Notes: generated by a model from the sequence alone, not told the origin. A DNA stretch of 64,000 nucleotides from Campanula takesimana (GCA_026119855.1 JAOWBW010000281.1:1240001-1304000), one strand, 5' to 3'. Positions 33,500 through 46,010 are shown, counted from the stretch's first letter. A program made the numbers and translations.

Positions 33500-36400
33500 A
33501 ACTTCGTTGCGATCAATCCTTTAGAAGGATGAGCTTCAAAGAGAATGGTACAAACTTCATAGATTGGATCCTGAGCCTAAGAATGGTTCTAAGGCAAAAA
33601 GATGGGTTGTACATTCTTGATGGGCCAATTCCTAAAGAACCTAATGCCGGAGTAGACAATCACAAGAATCATGATTATGATTCTAGGAATGTGAGTTGTC
33701 TTATGCTCACGATTATGTGCTCTTAAACTCCAACAAAGTTTGGAACTTGTGGAAGCCTATTAAATAGGCGTGGAGTTGAGTTACATGTTTCAAAGAGCAA
33801 TATAAGCAAGAGATGTATAAAACCATTGTTGCATTCACTCATTGCAAAATGAGTAAAGGACAAAGAATGGAACCTCACACGCTTAAGATAAAGGCTACGT
33901 AGAGCATCTTGAGAAACTTGGTTGTCCAATTGGATTGGAGCAAGCCACGGATCTCATTCTTGATTCATTGTTCAAATGTTATGATCACTTAGTGATGAAC
34001 TATGACATGCTTAGAATGAATAAGAATCTCTTCGAATTGCATTAACATGCTGAAAAACTGCGAAGATGAAGATATTGGAGAATGGTTCTCCAATGCTCAT
34101 GGTTCATGATGGAAATGGGCCAAGTGCCAAAGGAGAGGTAAGACAAGGGTTGTCAAACCTAAAGGAAATAATTGATGTAATTTGGTAAAGTGGCAATTGG
34201 ATTGACCATCTAAAATTGTAGTCAAAAGGTAAGACAAGAGTTGTCAAACCTAAAGAAAATAATTGTGGTTAAAATTATAAATCTAATTGATGCAATTTGG
34301 TAAAGTGGCAATTGGATTGACCATCTAAAATTGTAGTCATAATTCTGGACGATCAATAAAAGAATGGTAGTGGGACTACCACTTGGGATATTTATGTTAT
34401 AAATTAATCTTTCTAAATTTAATTATTGAGTATTGGATACCAGAATAATTAGTAAATTGAAAGACTACTTTTAGTAAAGGTTGATCTATGAGTGGTAATG
34501 ATGCAAGAGTTGCAACATTATTCATAGAACACTTGTAAAGTGGCTTTACTAATGAAGTAGGAAATATTATTTTGTTATAAGATAATGAAGGATATTTATT
34601 TCTTATTTGGAATAAAGAAGGTGCTTTATTTATTATGATTTACTTCATTGTGTTATCATATAAATAAATCTTATATCCTAAATCTTGAAGAACAAAGTAA
34701 TAAAGTCTATAACACAAATAATCAAAATTCTTTATGCATTATTGTTTTGATCAAATAAATGAGAAATGCATATCTAAAATTCCATGGAACGGAGTTTTAA
34801 GTCATATGATTTGGAATCATATGATTTATGCAAACTTATTTACTTGGACCAAGACATCTTTTACTATGATTGGTAAAAGGCTAATATCTTAGTCGACCTA
34901 ATACATTTTGATGTATATGGTGCATTAAGAAGCAATGCTAAAAGAGAATTTTGGTTATACTTGGTAAAACTATTCAAAGATTCTGATTGGATCATGATGA
35001 TGAATAATTTAACCAAGAATTTGACAGTCATCATTAAAGTTGTGAAATGGTTTCACAAATTAACTTCACTAAGAACACCATTCTAAATGATGTGTCTACG
35101 TGGAAGTACAAGAACCTTATTGGATATGGTTCATTAGATGATAAAGTCAAATTGATCTTCCATTATTAATTTTGGGGTTATGTATTACAAACCGCTATAA
35201 CTACACTAATTTGAGTTCCATCAAAAGAGGTTAAATGGTGAAAGAAAACTCAGTTTGTCTTTCATAAAGATTTAAGATGGTGAGACCTTTTGGAAAGGAG
35301 TTGTCTGGGACACACTCACACTTAAATCTAATAAATATATTTTCGTGGGATATCCTAAGGAAACCTGAGGATAATGTTTTACTCATAAGAAACAAATGGT
35401 TTGTTACTTATGATGGTACTTTTCTTGCTAAGTCATTTATCTTTAAAAGAATCAGTGGGAGTAAAACATATCTCGAATGGTTCGAGACCCAGAAAATAGT
35501 ATTTAACCTATGATGGAAGTTGAACAAGTTTTCACAAGGGGTTGTGAAAATCCGTTCAAGATATACAAGTACTTGCACACATGATAAAATATAATCTATT
35601 AGAAGAAATATTGGATATTTCGAAATAGAAAGTATTGAGGTAAAGTTCATTTAGAATGAAGTATTTACTACCTATCAAAGATGCAATATCAACTCCACAT
35701 TTAGATTAATGGCTTGGAGTCATAAAATCTAAAAGGCAATTCATGTATAATAATCAAGTTTGGAACTTGATCATTCTAACCTAAGGTGTAAAAACCAAAG
35801 GAGATAAATGACTTTTCTTGGAGAAAAACTTACATGGGTAGCAAGAAACTTATTAGAATTTTCATAGTCACATGTTCATATTTGGAATATGAAATTTGAC
35901 AAAATGATGCCAAAACAAGCGTTCCTCAACGGGAACTCACTTAAGGATGTATTGGATACAACCTAAATGTTTTGATAGTCAAGAAAATTCTAAAAGGTAT
36001 GAAAGTTGCGAAGATTCATTGGATGGATTGAAGCAAGCTTTTTGGAGTTGGGATCTCCGTTTTGATAAGTCATAGAGCTTGGCTTGATCAAGAACGAAGA
36101 TGAATCTTGTATATACAAGAAGGTTAGTGGGAGCATAGTGCTATTCCTTATATAATATGTGGATGACATATTGCTCATTGGAAACGACATTCCTACACTT
36201 TAATCTGTAAAGATTTGGTTAAGAAAGTGTTTCTCAATAAAGAATATGGATGAAGCCGCATAAGTCATTGGCATTAAGATCTATAGAGATAGATCAAGGA
36301 AGCTAAATGGTTTAAAGCCAATGTACATACATTGACAAAGTCATAAGAAGATTCTGCAAGGAAAATTCTAAGAGAGGACATTTGTCAGTGTTACATGGAG

Positions 36401-37145
36401 TTTCTCTAAGCAAGACTCAATGTCCTAAAGACAAAAGATGAGCATGAGAAAATGAATGAGATGCCATTTGCTTCGGCAATTGGATCCATGATGCCATGAT
36501 AAGTACTAAGCCGGATATATCTAATGCTTGAAGCATGACGAGTAGATATCAATCCGACACCGGTGAGATTCACTGGATGGCTATGAGAGCGAGTCTTAAA
36601 GTACTTTAGAAGGACTAAAGATTCGTTTATGATCTATGAAGGTATGGAAGATGATCTCGGATGCATGCTTCCAAACCAACAAAGATTATAATAGATCGCA
36701 ATCAGATTTTTTTGTGCATATGTCAAATAGTGGAACTGTAAGTTGGAATGGTTCCAAGCAGAGTACAGTCACTAATTCTATAACTAAATCTAAGTATATT
36801 GCCGCATTGGATGCTGTAAAGGAAGTGGTTTGGATTAAGAAGTTCATTATTGAACTTAAGATGGTTCCTAGCATTGCTAATCAATAGACCTTATTAGTAA
36901 TAATAGTGGTGCTATGGATCAAGCAAAGGAACCAAGAGCACATCCTAAATCCAAACACATACTTAGGCGTTTTCTTATCGTTCAAGAAATCGTTGATAAG
37001 GGAGACGTAAACATATGCAAAGTACTAAGTAATGATAACGTTGCGGACACGCTAACAAAGGAACTTCCACAAGCTAAACATGATGGTCATGTTAGGTCCA
37101 TGGGTATTGGATACCTAGAGATTGGGTCTAGGGCAAGTGGGAGAT
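33500..37145 (+). pseudogene. gag-pol of nested Copia, heavily degraded
   Basis: Fragments appear in Copia order but in shifting frames. Gag has GTNFIDWILSLRMVLRQKDG near 33540. A KSFIFKRISGSKTYLEW segment from the integrase-RT linker is near 35430. The RT start has MYNNQVWNLI near 35750. RT has YVDDILLIGNDIPTL near 36160 and IKIYRDRSRKLNGL near 36270. RNase H has SWNGSKQSTVTNSITKSKY near 36740. A terminal NVADTLTKELPQAKHDGH stretch is near 37040. Catalytic YVDD is still readable, but many stops separate the blocks and no integrase core could be pieced together by eye. The product would be non-functional. Confidence 0.88.
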
Positions 37146-38637
37146 TGTTGGTGTTGGTGCCCTAGGCACGTTTGTTAAACGTTGTATAAGTTATCATTTT
37201 ATTCATAATGATAAAGAGATAATAAGATTATTATTGTTGCTCATGTTTGCTTATAATAATCTTCGTCCCTAGAGCTTGTTAAGCACTAGTATAAAGGCTA
37301 AATGATCATGGGATGATCATGTTAGATTTATAGGTACTTGTTTGGAACAAGGTACTGGACATGACCCGTTGTATGAGATTTATGTCATGGTCTATGTCAT
37401 ATATAAATCTCATATTAGTTATGTCATTTGAATCCTTAGACATGAAGTTGTTTTAGTCTTCCACTTGATGAAGATTATGTTTGACATATTCAAACGCTGC
37501 CTTAACACGGTAGTTATAAAGGGTATGATTGGCATAATCGGATTCACGTAGGGAAGAATAATAAGCTAAATGGATTTGTCCCTCTTCGAAGAGATGTCAA
37601 GCTTGGGCCCCTCGAAGGAATGATGTTGGTGAAATGTTTGGCCAAACTCAAATGGATTGATTGGATCAATATCATTTGGATTATCAACATATTTGGAATC
37701 GAGAAAGTATTGAACAATACAAGTTGACTTATTGACCATGACTTGTGTTAAATGATATCGTGGACAAAGGGATTGTGACATGTTCTAAAGGAGTGCGAAC
37801 TTGTATCTAGTTATACTATTTGGGTAGGTATGACGGTTTGCTAGAACCTAATCATATCTTATGGTTTTATGTTTGAACCCATTTCCAACTTAGTATAATC
37901 CTAGAGGGTCACACACAATAGAACGAATCTTAAATAAGGATTATATTGGAATTTTGGAAACTATGGGAATCTGGACAAGTGTGCGACCGCACAAGATGGG
38001 TTGGGCGGCCGCACAATTTGGGTCAAATAGTACCAGAACCTTCCAGATAGATGTGCGGCCACACAGGTGGTTTTGGGCGGCCGCACACCATGTCGGGACT
38101 GGTTTCCTAATTTGATTTGGAAAAGAATTTTGGACAGGTTTAGACATAAGTTTCCTATTTAGAATAGGTCTAACTTGTATATAAACAGCAAAATTCGGCC
38201 AGAATCAAATCCAATGTTTTGTGCAAGTCTCAAAGAGTTTGGGAGGGTTTTTATTTTGTTCTAAGAGATCCTAGATTGAAGAACAAAAATAATACACAAA
38301 TAAAATTCCACATAGTTCATATTAATTGTGAAAACGTGTTTCACAATTTTGGTCTAGCAACCAAGATCAAGTGTTCTTGATATTCGTTCGTGGTGTGGAT
38401 ACCGCTAGAGGGTGAAACTTATCATCTTCAAAGTTCGTGATTCTTACTATGTTCGTGATCATGGTTTCAAGACTCCATCGAATTCAAGGTTGCAAAAATC
38501 AAAGGCATCAAGGGTTAGTTTTTCTAGTATTCATATTATTGTATTTGACTTAATCATATGAATGGATATATGGGCTTTGGGTTTCATTAAATTTTTAATG
38601 CTTAATTCCACTGCGCATGTTACTCCGTAACCCAACA
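37146..38637 (+). repeat. 3' LTR of nested Copia
   Basis: This is the same length as the 5' LTR. Its palindrome cassette is at 37981-38086, and here the first palindrome is the intact GTGCGACCGCAC. Confidence 0.95.
37981..38086. repeat. four-palindrome GC cassette in Copia 3' LTR
   Basis: This is the second copy of 31178-31283. The third palindrome has CCACAC where the 5' LTR has CCGTAC, so each LTR has lost a different CpG. Confidence 0.92.
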
Positions 38638-38642
38638 GGGAA

Positions 38643-39830
38643 CTCGGGCATGACTCTTATCTGGTCAGGGGCAAAGATTCGGGCATCACACTCATTCGGT
38701 CAGAGGCAAAGGTTCGGGCGTGACACTCATTTGGTCAGCGGCAAGGACTTTGGCGTGACACTCATTCAGTCAGACGCAAGGACTCGGGCATGACACTCGT
38801 TCGGTCAAAGGCAAGGACTTGGGCATGACACTCATTCGGTCAGAGGCAAGGGCTCGGGGCATGACGCTCATTCGGTCAGAGGCAAAGACTCGGGCATGAC
38901 ACTCATTCGGTCAGAGGCAAGGACTTGGGCGTGATACTCATTCGGCAGAGGCAAAGACTCGGGCGTGACACTCATTCGGTCAGAAGCAAAGACTCGGGCA
39001 TGACACTCGTTCGGTCAGAGGCAAGGCAAGGACTCGGGAATGACACTCATTAGGTCAGAGGCAAGGACTTGGGCATGACACTCATTCGGTCAGAGGCAAG
39101 GGCTCAGGCATGACGCTCATTCGGTCAGAGGCAAAGACTCAGGCATGACACTCATTCGGTCAGAGGCAAGGACTTGGGCATGACACTCATTCGATTAGAG
39201 GCAAGGACTTGGGCGTGACACTCATTCGGTCAGAGGCAAAGACTCAGGCGTGACACTCATTCGGTCAGAGGCAAAGACTCGGGCGTGACACTCATTCGGT
39301 AAGAGGCAAAGACTCGGGCATGATACTCGTTCAGTCAGAGGCAAGGCAAGGACTCGGGCATGACACTCATTCGGTCAGAGGCAAGGACTTGGGCGTGACA
39401 CTCATTCGGTCAGAGGCAAAGACTCGGGCGTGACACTCATTCGGTCAGAGGCAAAGACTCGGGCGTGACACTCATTCCTTCAGAGGCAAAGACTCGAGCA
39501 TGACACTCATTCGGTCAGAGGCAAGGCAAGGACTCGGGCATGACACTCATTCGGTCAGAGGCAAGGACTTGGGCATGACGCTCATTCGGTCAGAGGCAAA
39601 GACTCGGGCATGACACTTATTCGGTCAGAGGCAAGGACTTGGGCGTGACACTCATTCGGTCAGAGGCAAAGACTCGGGCGTGACACTCATTGGTCAGAGG
39701 CAAAGACTCAGGCGTGATACTCATTCGGTCAGAGGCAAAGACTTGGGCATGACACTCATTCGGTCAGAGGCAAGACAAGGACTCGGGCATGACACTCGTT
39801 TGGTCAGAGGCAAGGGATTCGGTCAACCTG
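38643..39830 (-). repeat. 35-bp satellite array in element B
   Basis: About 33 copies of a roughly 35-bp unit containing TGACACTCATTCGGTCAGAG, then GCAAAGACTCGGGC. Units vary by substitutions, and some are lengthened by an extra GGCAA. It adjoins the nested Copia on the left and grades into longer, related repeats at 39830-39983. Confidence 0.95.
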
Positions 39831-39983
39831 GCTCTATGGGAGAGGGTTGACTACAAGACTGGTCTTACGTCATCTTCGACTGCCGGGAGAACAACGGATT
39901 TGACTCTCACTTGGTCAAAGTTGGGGTTTGACACTATTTTGGTCAACCAAAGTCAACTTGGGCTTACGTCAAGGACCGCCTTT
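39831..39983 (-). repeat. edge of the element B long-repeat array, left of Athila insertion
   Basis: This holds one degenerate unit with GGTCAACCTGGCTCTATGG and CTTACGTCA, then the TTGACACT...GGTCAACC...CTTACGTCAAGGACCGCC unit. The same units resume at 45421, so the Athila-type element landed inside the array. Confidence 0.85.
39979..39983. repeat. TSD CCTTT, left copy
   Basis: CCTTT precedes the Athila-type element and recurs at 45421-45425. Confidence 0.93.
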
Positions 39984-41285
39984 TGATATTTCTAGATTTA
40001 TCCATATTTATCATTCATATTTTCCCTGTTTTTAATTATGTGACACATGTATTTATTTAGTTTTGCTTGTGTTTTGGTGTAGGGAAAAAAGTAAATGGAC
40101 TTGTGGTAAAAAGAGGGCTTAAAGATGGATATTTGGACTGAATTTTATAGATGGACTGCTTGAATGCAAAGAGGCTGTCTTCTTAGACTGTTAAAGGCCA
40201 AACAAAAACTAAAATTGAGAAGATTTAAGGAATGATGAGTTGAAGAAGATGATAAGTTTCTTTAATGAGTTTTATGGGAGAGTTATGAAGAGAAGGGGAG
40301 AGAATTTTCTAGCCACAAGGGGACATTCCCCCTATATATTCACGTTACCTTCACCAAAGAAGACAGGCAGAGCAGCACTTATCCTCACTTTCTTTTTTTT
40401 TCTTTTCTTTTATTCTCCATCCACAATGGTGGTGGAGTTTTCAATGAAGATTTTTAATTCAATAAGGCAAGGCTAGGATCGTTTTCCGATTTAAGGGTTT
40501 GTAAGTCCAATTTTTGATTATTGTGATACTCTATGCTTTAACTTCTTCTTGCTTCTATTCAAGTAGTTGTAGCTTTCACTATGAATTCTATGGATTTTGT
40601 TGATTAGTTGAATTGACAACTCATCTAGTTAGCAATTTCTTACCGCTATTTTAGAGCAATAGATTGAGATTGTTGTTCTAACATGACAATTTTGACCTAA
40701 GTGAAACTACAATCTTAATTCTAGTAATTGTAGCTATCTCAATTATTAGGATTTTGTCCAATTGGTTCCATGAAGCTTTATGCTACCGTTGATCGATATG
40801 GAACCCTAGTGTGCCCAATCGATTAATGGTAAGATTGACTAGGTGCTAGGCTTGGTTCGTGAATTTAGGGAACACCAAATTTGTCTTGGCTATCCGGATA
40901 AATTTTAGTTGACTACTAGAATGAACAAGAAAATACTTGTTTGTTTGTGATCAATATCAAAATTGGATGTCACAACCCTTGAATTGGAAGTTTGCTTGTA
41001 GTTCATCTAGACCTTTCTCATATTGTTAATTTCTTATTGTTGATTTCTTAGTTTTAGTTAGTCTTTTAATCGCTTCCCTTAGTTTAGAATTTTACTTGCT
41101 TAATTAGTTGTTCCTATTTAGTTAATTAGTTTAATCAAGTCAAAACCCCCCACCTTCATTTTCTGTCACAGTTTTATTTTCCCTAAAGAAATTATTCCGC
41201 GTTCCCTGTGGAGACGATCTCTACTTGCTACTATACTCGTTTTTATAAGTAGGGGTAATTAATTTGGCGATTTATCGACACACCA
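39984..41285 (+). repeat. 5' LTR of Athila-type element
   Basis: It begins TGATATTTCTAG and ends CGACACACCA. It is 56 bp longer than its partner because of about 55 bp near 41095-41155 that is absent from the 3' LTR. Confidence 0.93.
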
Positions 41286-41290
41286 AAAAT

Positions 41291-41308
41291 TGGCGCCGCT
41301 GCCGGGGA
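41291..41308 (+). other. primer-binding site of Athila-type element, tRNA-Asp type
   Basis: TGGCGCCGCTGCCGGGGA lies 5 bp after the LTR end. Confidence 0.9.
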
Positions 41309-41779
41309 ACGGTGTTGATATAATTTCTTTTGGGAGTTTTATTTACTAGTAGAAAATAGAGTAATTTTGTGGAGCAAATGTTTGAGGAAAAACAAAGGCT
41401 TGCTTTTCAGTGCTTGGCATGATTATTGTTACTAATGTGTTTCCTTATGCTTCAGTGAAAGTTCCTTGGATGAAGTTTTGTGAGGATGGATGTGTTTCTT
41501 GCTTTAAAGGCATTCAGTTGGAAAAAAGAAAGTCGAGCATAACGACTTAAAAAAGTTGCGCTTCTTGGGAGGCAACCCAACGAGTTTTACTTCTTGTTTC
41601 TTTAGTTTTTTTTTTCTTTTAATTTTTATTGGTTTTAAAAAAAAAACAAATTGTCTCCAGGAATGTTTCGGAAAGGCCTGTAGCGGAGGAAGACTTAAGC
41701 GTGATCGCGCTTAAGTTCAAAGAGTCTTTGGCCCATTTTTTTTAAGTTTATCAGTTCAAGTCTGCAGCTTATGAAGAGT

Positions 41780-41797
41780 TAAGCGTGATCACGCTTA
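41780..41797. repeat. 18-bp perfect palindrome in Athila-type element
   Basis: TAAGCGTGATCACGCTTA is its own reverse complement. A related 22-bp palindrome with one central mismatch pair lies 65 bp upstream (41694-41715). Confidence 0.93.
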
Positions 41798-44174
41798 CCT
41801 AAACAAAGTCTTCGTTTTTTTTGTTTTTTTTTTGTTCTCTATTTTCTTATTTTGAAAAAAAAAATGAAATTTAATTTATTGCTAATTAATGTTTTTCCTT
41901 TTTTTATTCTCATTCTTGTGGCTGGTACATGGATTTCAAAGGTCCCTCAATTCAGTTCGGCAACATGTGAAGAATAAAAGGAAAGGATCCCCTGACGTTT
42001 CATGTCAAGCATCAAGGAAAAAAAAAGATCAAAAAAATGGAAAGGGTAAAACAAAAAAGAAAAAAAAGGAGAGAACAGGCGTTGATTTAAACTTAGCGCA
42101 GCCGTTCCACCATTATAGTCTGGCGCTCTCTCTCAACTTTTTAACAAGCAGCAACCCTTCTTCCATTCCGGCACCCATCCACTTCTCACCCAAATTCCAA
42201 CAGCCGGTCATCTGTTTTCCGGTAAATCTCAAAGCCGTGTCATCTAAAAGTCTGGCAAAATCAGCAGCGGCGACCTGCTTCTACCCATTGCACACTCGCA
42301 CCACAGACTTCTCAATTCCCATCATCATCAATTTGTTCTCATGGGGTGAACATAATCCAATTCCAGAGGTGCAGCAAAATTGAAGGAGAGCAACCATTGA
42401 TGAGATTTCACAATAAGCTCTTACCACCATTACTGTGCCAACATGTCAACAAGCTCACTCCCGCGCCTCCGTCGAGCCGGTAACAGCCTCATTCAGGGAA
42501 GTTTTTATTTTCCTTTCTTGTCTTTAATTTGTTTTCCTTGTTTTTTTTTTAATAGTCTGTTTCATTCCTTTGTTGAGATTTTGTGGATAGATACATTGAG
42601 GACAATGTCGAATGTAGGTGTGGGGGTGTGTGAGACTTAACTTGCAATTTTTGTGCTTAATTTTTTTCAAAAATTGTTATGCAAGTGGGGGGTAAAGTGT
42701 AACAACTTGAGAGGAGAAGGGTGTTGGCTTGTTTTCAATTGTACAATCATGTGTCTCATTGATCTAAATGATAGATGGAATGTCATTGTGCGAGGTTAAC
42801 ACACAAACACACTTATTTTGTGAGCTTTTGGGCCATAGAACAATACATCAATTATGCTCTCCTTTTCTTTGTTATGTGTGATCGAGCATAGTGTGTCCCT
42901 TCTAGAACTTGATTTTGATGCCGGGTTGAGACATTTTTCTGGGCTTATGCACTTTTGAAAAGGGACTATAGGATTAGCCTTTTGTTGCCCTTCATTTGTA
43001 TGCCTACCCTTTATACCCCCTAGTGACCCCCGTTGAGCTTAATTTGATTTCTTTTGTTGTTACACCTGTCAAAGAAAGTTGTGTCTGTTTTGTGGTTCCC
43101 AATGTCAATCCTTTGGCAAAGAGATGTGAAAAAGAATTGCATGTGAAGAATTTTCGGTTCCAATGTATAGAATCAATGGAAATTGGGAATATTTTGGTCT
43201 GAGAACATGGAGATAGTATTGGTAGTTTATGTATATATTCTCTTCTTATTTTTGTTTATAGTTAGTCTCCTCTCCTCTAAAAAAAAGAGAGACTAAAAAA
43301 AAAGAGAAACAAAAAGAGAAAAAGAATTTTTTTTTGGATGTATTGTGAATCGTTTGAGATACTCCCAAGATATATACGCTTCATTTATTGTTGGGAGTTC
43401 CATTTTTGAGATGTGGATTTTGAATGAGAATTATTTGGTGAAAGTTATTCGATTTATGATTGTGGTTTGAAAGAGGTTCTTGATTGGAAAAAAAAATCAT
43501 TGTTAGTCACTTGATTTGGTATTCTTTGATGATGTTGGTTTGTTTTTGTTTTATGGGAGTTAATCTTGTGATAATGTGAAGAATTTTTCTTGGAAAAGTC
43601 TGGATGTTTTGTCGTGTTCAAGATTTTGGTGGAGGATTTGGAGATTTGGTTTGTGAATAGTTTATGGAAGAAGGATTTTTGGTTGCTATGATGGATGTAA
43701 TTTTTTTTTCATATCCTCTTGACATGTACAACTAAAGTTTCTTTCCATCATACCTTTACCCATAGCCCCATTACAACCATACAAGGTCCCTAAGTGCATG
43801 AGTTCAATCATTATTTTTTATGGAGACCTTGACATATTATCAAGCTTATGGTAATGGTTCACTATGCTTTGATATGGAGGGCTTAAACACGTCCCCTCAA
43901 ACACTTGGAGCGATTGAATGATTTCTTTTCCTTTTCGTGAGGTGTTAAACATGTCACAAAGGCATTCCATACATGGTTAAGGCTAATGGGAGGTATCATT
44001 GTAGAATGGAAGCAATCCATGATCCTTGTCTTTGAAACTTTTTGACTTAATCTCCCATGTGTATAATGATTTTTGAAAAAAAATTAGGGACGGAGATTTG
44101 TAAGTCAAAATGTGAAAAAGGCAAAAAATTTGGACCATACTTGAGGACAAGCATGGATTAGGTGTGGGGGAATT

Positions 44175-45420
44175 TGATATTTCTAGATTTATCCATATTT
44201 ATAATTCATATTTTCCCTGTTTTGAATTATGTCACACATGTATTTATTTAGTTTTGCTTGTGTTTTGGTGTAGGGAAAAAAGTAAATGGACTTGTGGTAA
44301 AAAGAGGGCTTAAAGATGGATATTTGAACTGAATTTTATAGATGGACTGCTTGAATGCAAAGAGGTTGTCTTCTTGGACTGTTAAAAGCCAAACAAAAAC
44401 TAAAATTGAGAAGATTTAAGGAATGATGAGTTGAAGAAGATGATAAGTTTCTTTAATGAGTTTTATGGGAGAGTTATGAAGAGAAGGGGAAAGAATTTTC
44501 TAGCCACAAGGGGACATTCCCCCTATATATTCACGTTACCTTCACCAAAGAAGACAGGTAGAGCAGCACTTATCCTCACTTTCTTTTTTTTCTTTTTCTT
44601 TTATTCTCCATCCAGAATGGTGGTGGAGTTTTCAATGAAGATTTTTAATTCAATAAGGCAAGGCTAGGATCGTTTTCCGATTTAAGGGTTGTAAGTCCAA
44701 TTTTTGATTATTGTGAGACTCTATGCTTTAACTTCTTCTTGCTTCTATTCACGTAATTGTAGCTTTCACTATGAATTCTATGGATTTTGTTGATTAGTTG
44801 AATTGACAACTCATCTAGTTAGCAATTTCCTACCGCTATTTTAGAGCAATAGATTGAGATTGTTGTTCTAACATGACAATTTTGACCTAAGTGAAACTAC
44901 AATCTTAATTCTAGTAATTGTAGCTATCTCAATTATTAGGATTTTGTCCAATTGGTTCCATGAAGCTTTATGCTACCGTTGATCGATATGGAACCCTAGT
45001 GTGCCCAATCGATTAATGGTAAGATTGACTAGTTGCTAGGCTTGGTTCGTGAATTTAGGGAACACCAAATTTGTCTTGGCTATCCGGATAAATTTTAGTT
45101 GACTACTTGAATGAACAACAAAATACTTATTAGTCTGTGATCAATATCAAAATTGGATGTCACAACCCTTGAATTGGAAGTTTGCTTGTAGTTCATCTAG
45201 ACCTTTCACATATTGTTAATTTCTTATTGTTGATTTCTTAGTTTTAGTTAGTCTTTTAATCGCTTCCCTTAGTTTAGAATTTTTTATTGTTCATTTTCTG
45301 TCACAGTTTTATTTTCCCTAAAGAAATTATTCCGCGTTCCCTGTGGAGACGATCTCTACTTGCTACTATACTCGTTTTTATAAGTAGGGGAAATTATTTT
45401 GGCATTTTAACGACACACCA
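44175..45420 (+). repeat. 3' LTR of Athila-type element
   Basis: This 1246-bp copy of 39984-41285 lacks the segment around 41095-41155 and otherwise differs by scattered substitutions. Confidence 0.93.
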
Positions 45421-45670
45421 CCTTTTGCATTCAATTTGACTCTCAATGGGTCAAAATCAGGGTTTGACTCTCATTTGGTCAGAGTCGGGGTTTGACACTC
45501 TTTTGGTCAACCAAAGTCAACATGGGCTTACGTCAAGGACCGCCTTTCGCATTCAATTTGACTCTCAATGGGTCAAAATCAGGGTTTGACTCTCATTTGG
45601 TCAGAGTTGGGGCTTGACACTCTTTTGGTCAACCAAAGTCAACATGGGCTTACATCAAGGACCGCCTTAG
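45421..45670 (-). repeat. two ~122-bp repeats in element B
   Basis: Each unit has TTGACTCTCA...GGGTCAAAATCAGGG, TTTGACTCTCATTTGGTCAG, TTTGACACTCTTTTGGTCAA and CTTACGTCAAGGACCGCCTT. The inner phrases resemble the 35-bp satellite unit of 38643-39830. Confidence 0.85.
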
Positions 45671-45699
45671 AATTTCTTTTCTAAATCTTTTCTCGAGAT

Positions 45700-46010
45700 G
45701 GGTCATTCGGGTGACCTGGATTTTGGTTCACATGGGGCCACTCGGGGGGACTTAACTCTAATTTCAAAATGGTCGCTCGGGGGACCTAACTCTTATCTCA
45801 AAATGGTCGCTTGGGGGACCTAACTCTTATCTCAAGACGGTCGCTTGGGGGGACCTAATTTTCATCTCACAATGGTCGCTCGGGGGACCTAATACTTTTC
45901 TCAAGACGGTCGCTCGGGGACCTAATTTTCATCTCACAACGGTCGCTCGGGGGACCTAATACTTATCTCACAATGGTCGCTCGGGGGACCTAATTCTCAT
46001 CTTTGCTGGG
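45700..46010 (-). repeat. ~40-bp GGTCGCTCGGGGGACCTAA repeats in element B
   Basis: About seven units of GGTCGCTCGGGGGACCTAA plus an AT-rich spacer with TCTCA. Confidence 0.9.

Larger units (their letters stand above)
30343..38637 (+). mobile_element. nested Ty1/copia retrotransposon with decayed polyprotein
   Basis: This is an 8295-bp plus-strand element inside element B. Its two 1492-bp LTRs are 30343-31834 and 37146-38637, the TSD is GGGAA, and the tRNA-iMet primer site is 31836-31847. A purine-rich AGTGGGAGAT precedes the 3' LTR. The LTRs are about 98% identical by eye (roughly 32 differences), yet the internal region is riddled with stops and frame changes. Confidence 0.95.
41286..44174 (+). 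other. internal region of Athila-type element, no convincing gene
   Basis: A 2.9-kb region with T-rich and A-rich tracts. The longest frame (41889-42383) has a Phe/Leu-rich start, then a Lys-rich stretch and no family resemblance I can name. It could be a remnant of the Athila third ORF or chance. Two large GC-containing palindromes lie at 41694-41715 and 41780-41797. Confidence 0.7.
39984..45420 (+). mobile_element. non-autonomous Athila-type LTR retrotransposon
   Basis: This is a 5437-bp plus-strand element in element B with TSD CCTTT and LTRs 39984-41285 and 44175-45420. The primer site TGGCGCCGCTGCCGGGGA (tRNA-Asp type, usual for Athila) is at 41291-41308. The polypurine tract is AGGTGTGGGGGAATT (about 44160-44174). 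Phrases common in Athila 3' regions remain: GCTTCTTGGGAGGCAACCCA near 41560 and ATTGAGGACAATGTCGA near 42594. Gag and pol are entirely absent. Confidence 0.9.

Noticed and set aside
38643..39830. Regularly spaced repeats resembling a CRISPR array
   Set aside because: The units are directly abutting, with no unique spacers, and the setting is a plant retrotransposon; this is a satellite array.
41889..42383. 164-codon frame in the Athila-type element as a possible captured host gene
   Set aside because: Low-complexity Phe- and Lys-rich start, no recognisable domain, and frame length not remarkable for this composition.
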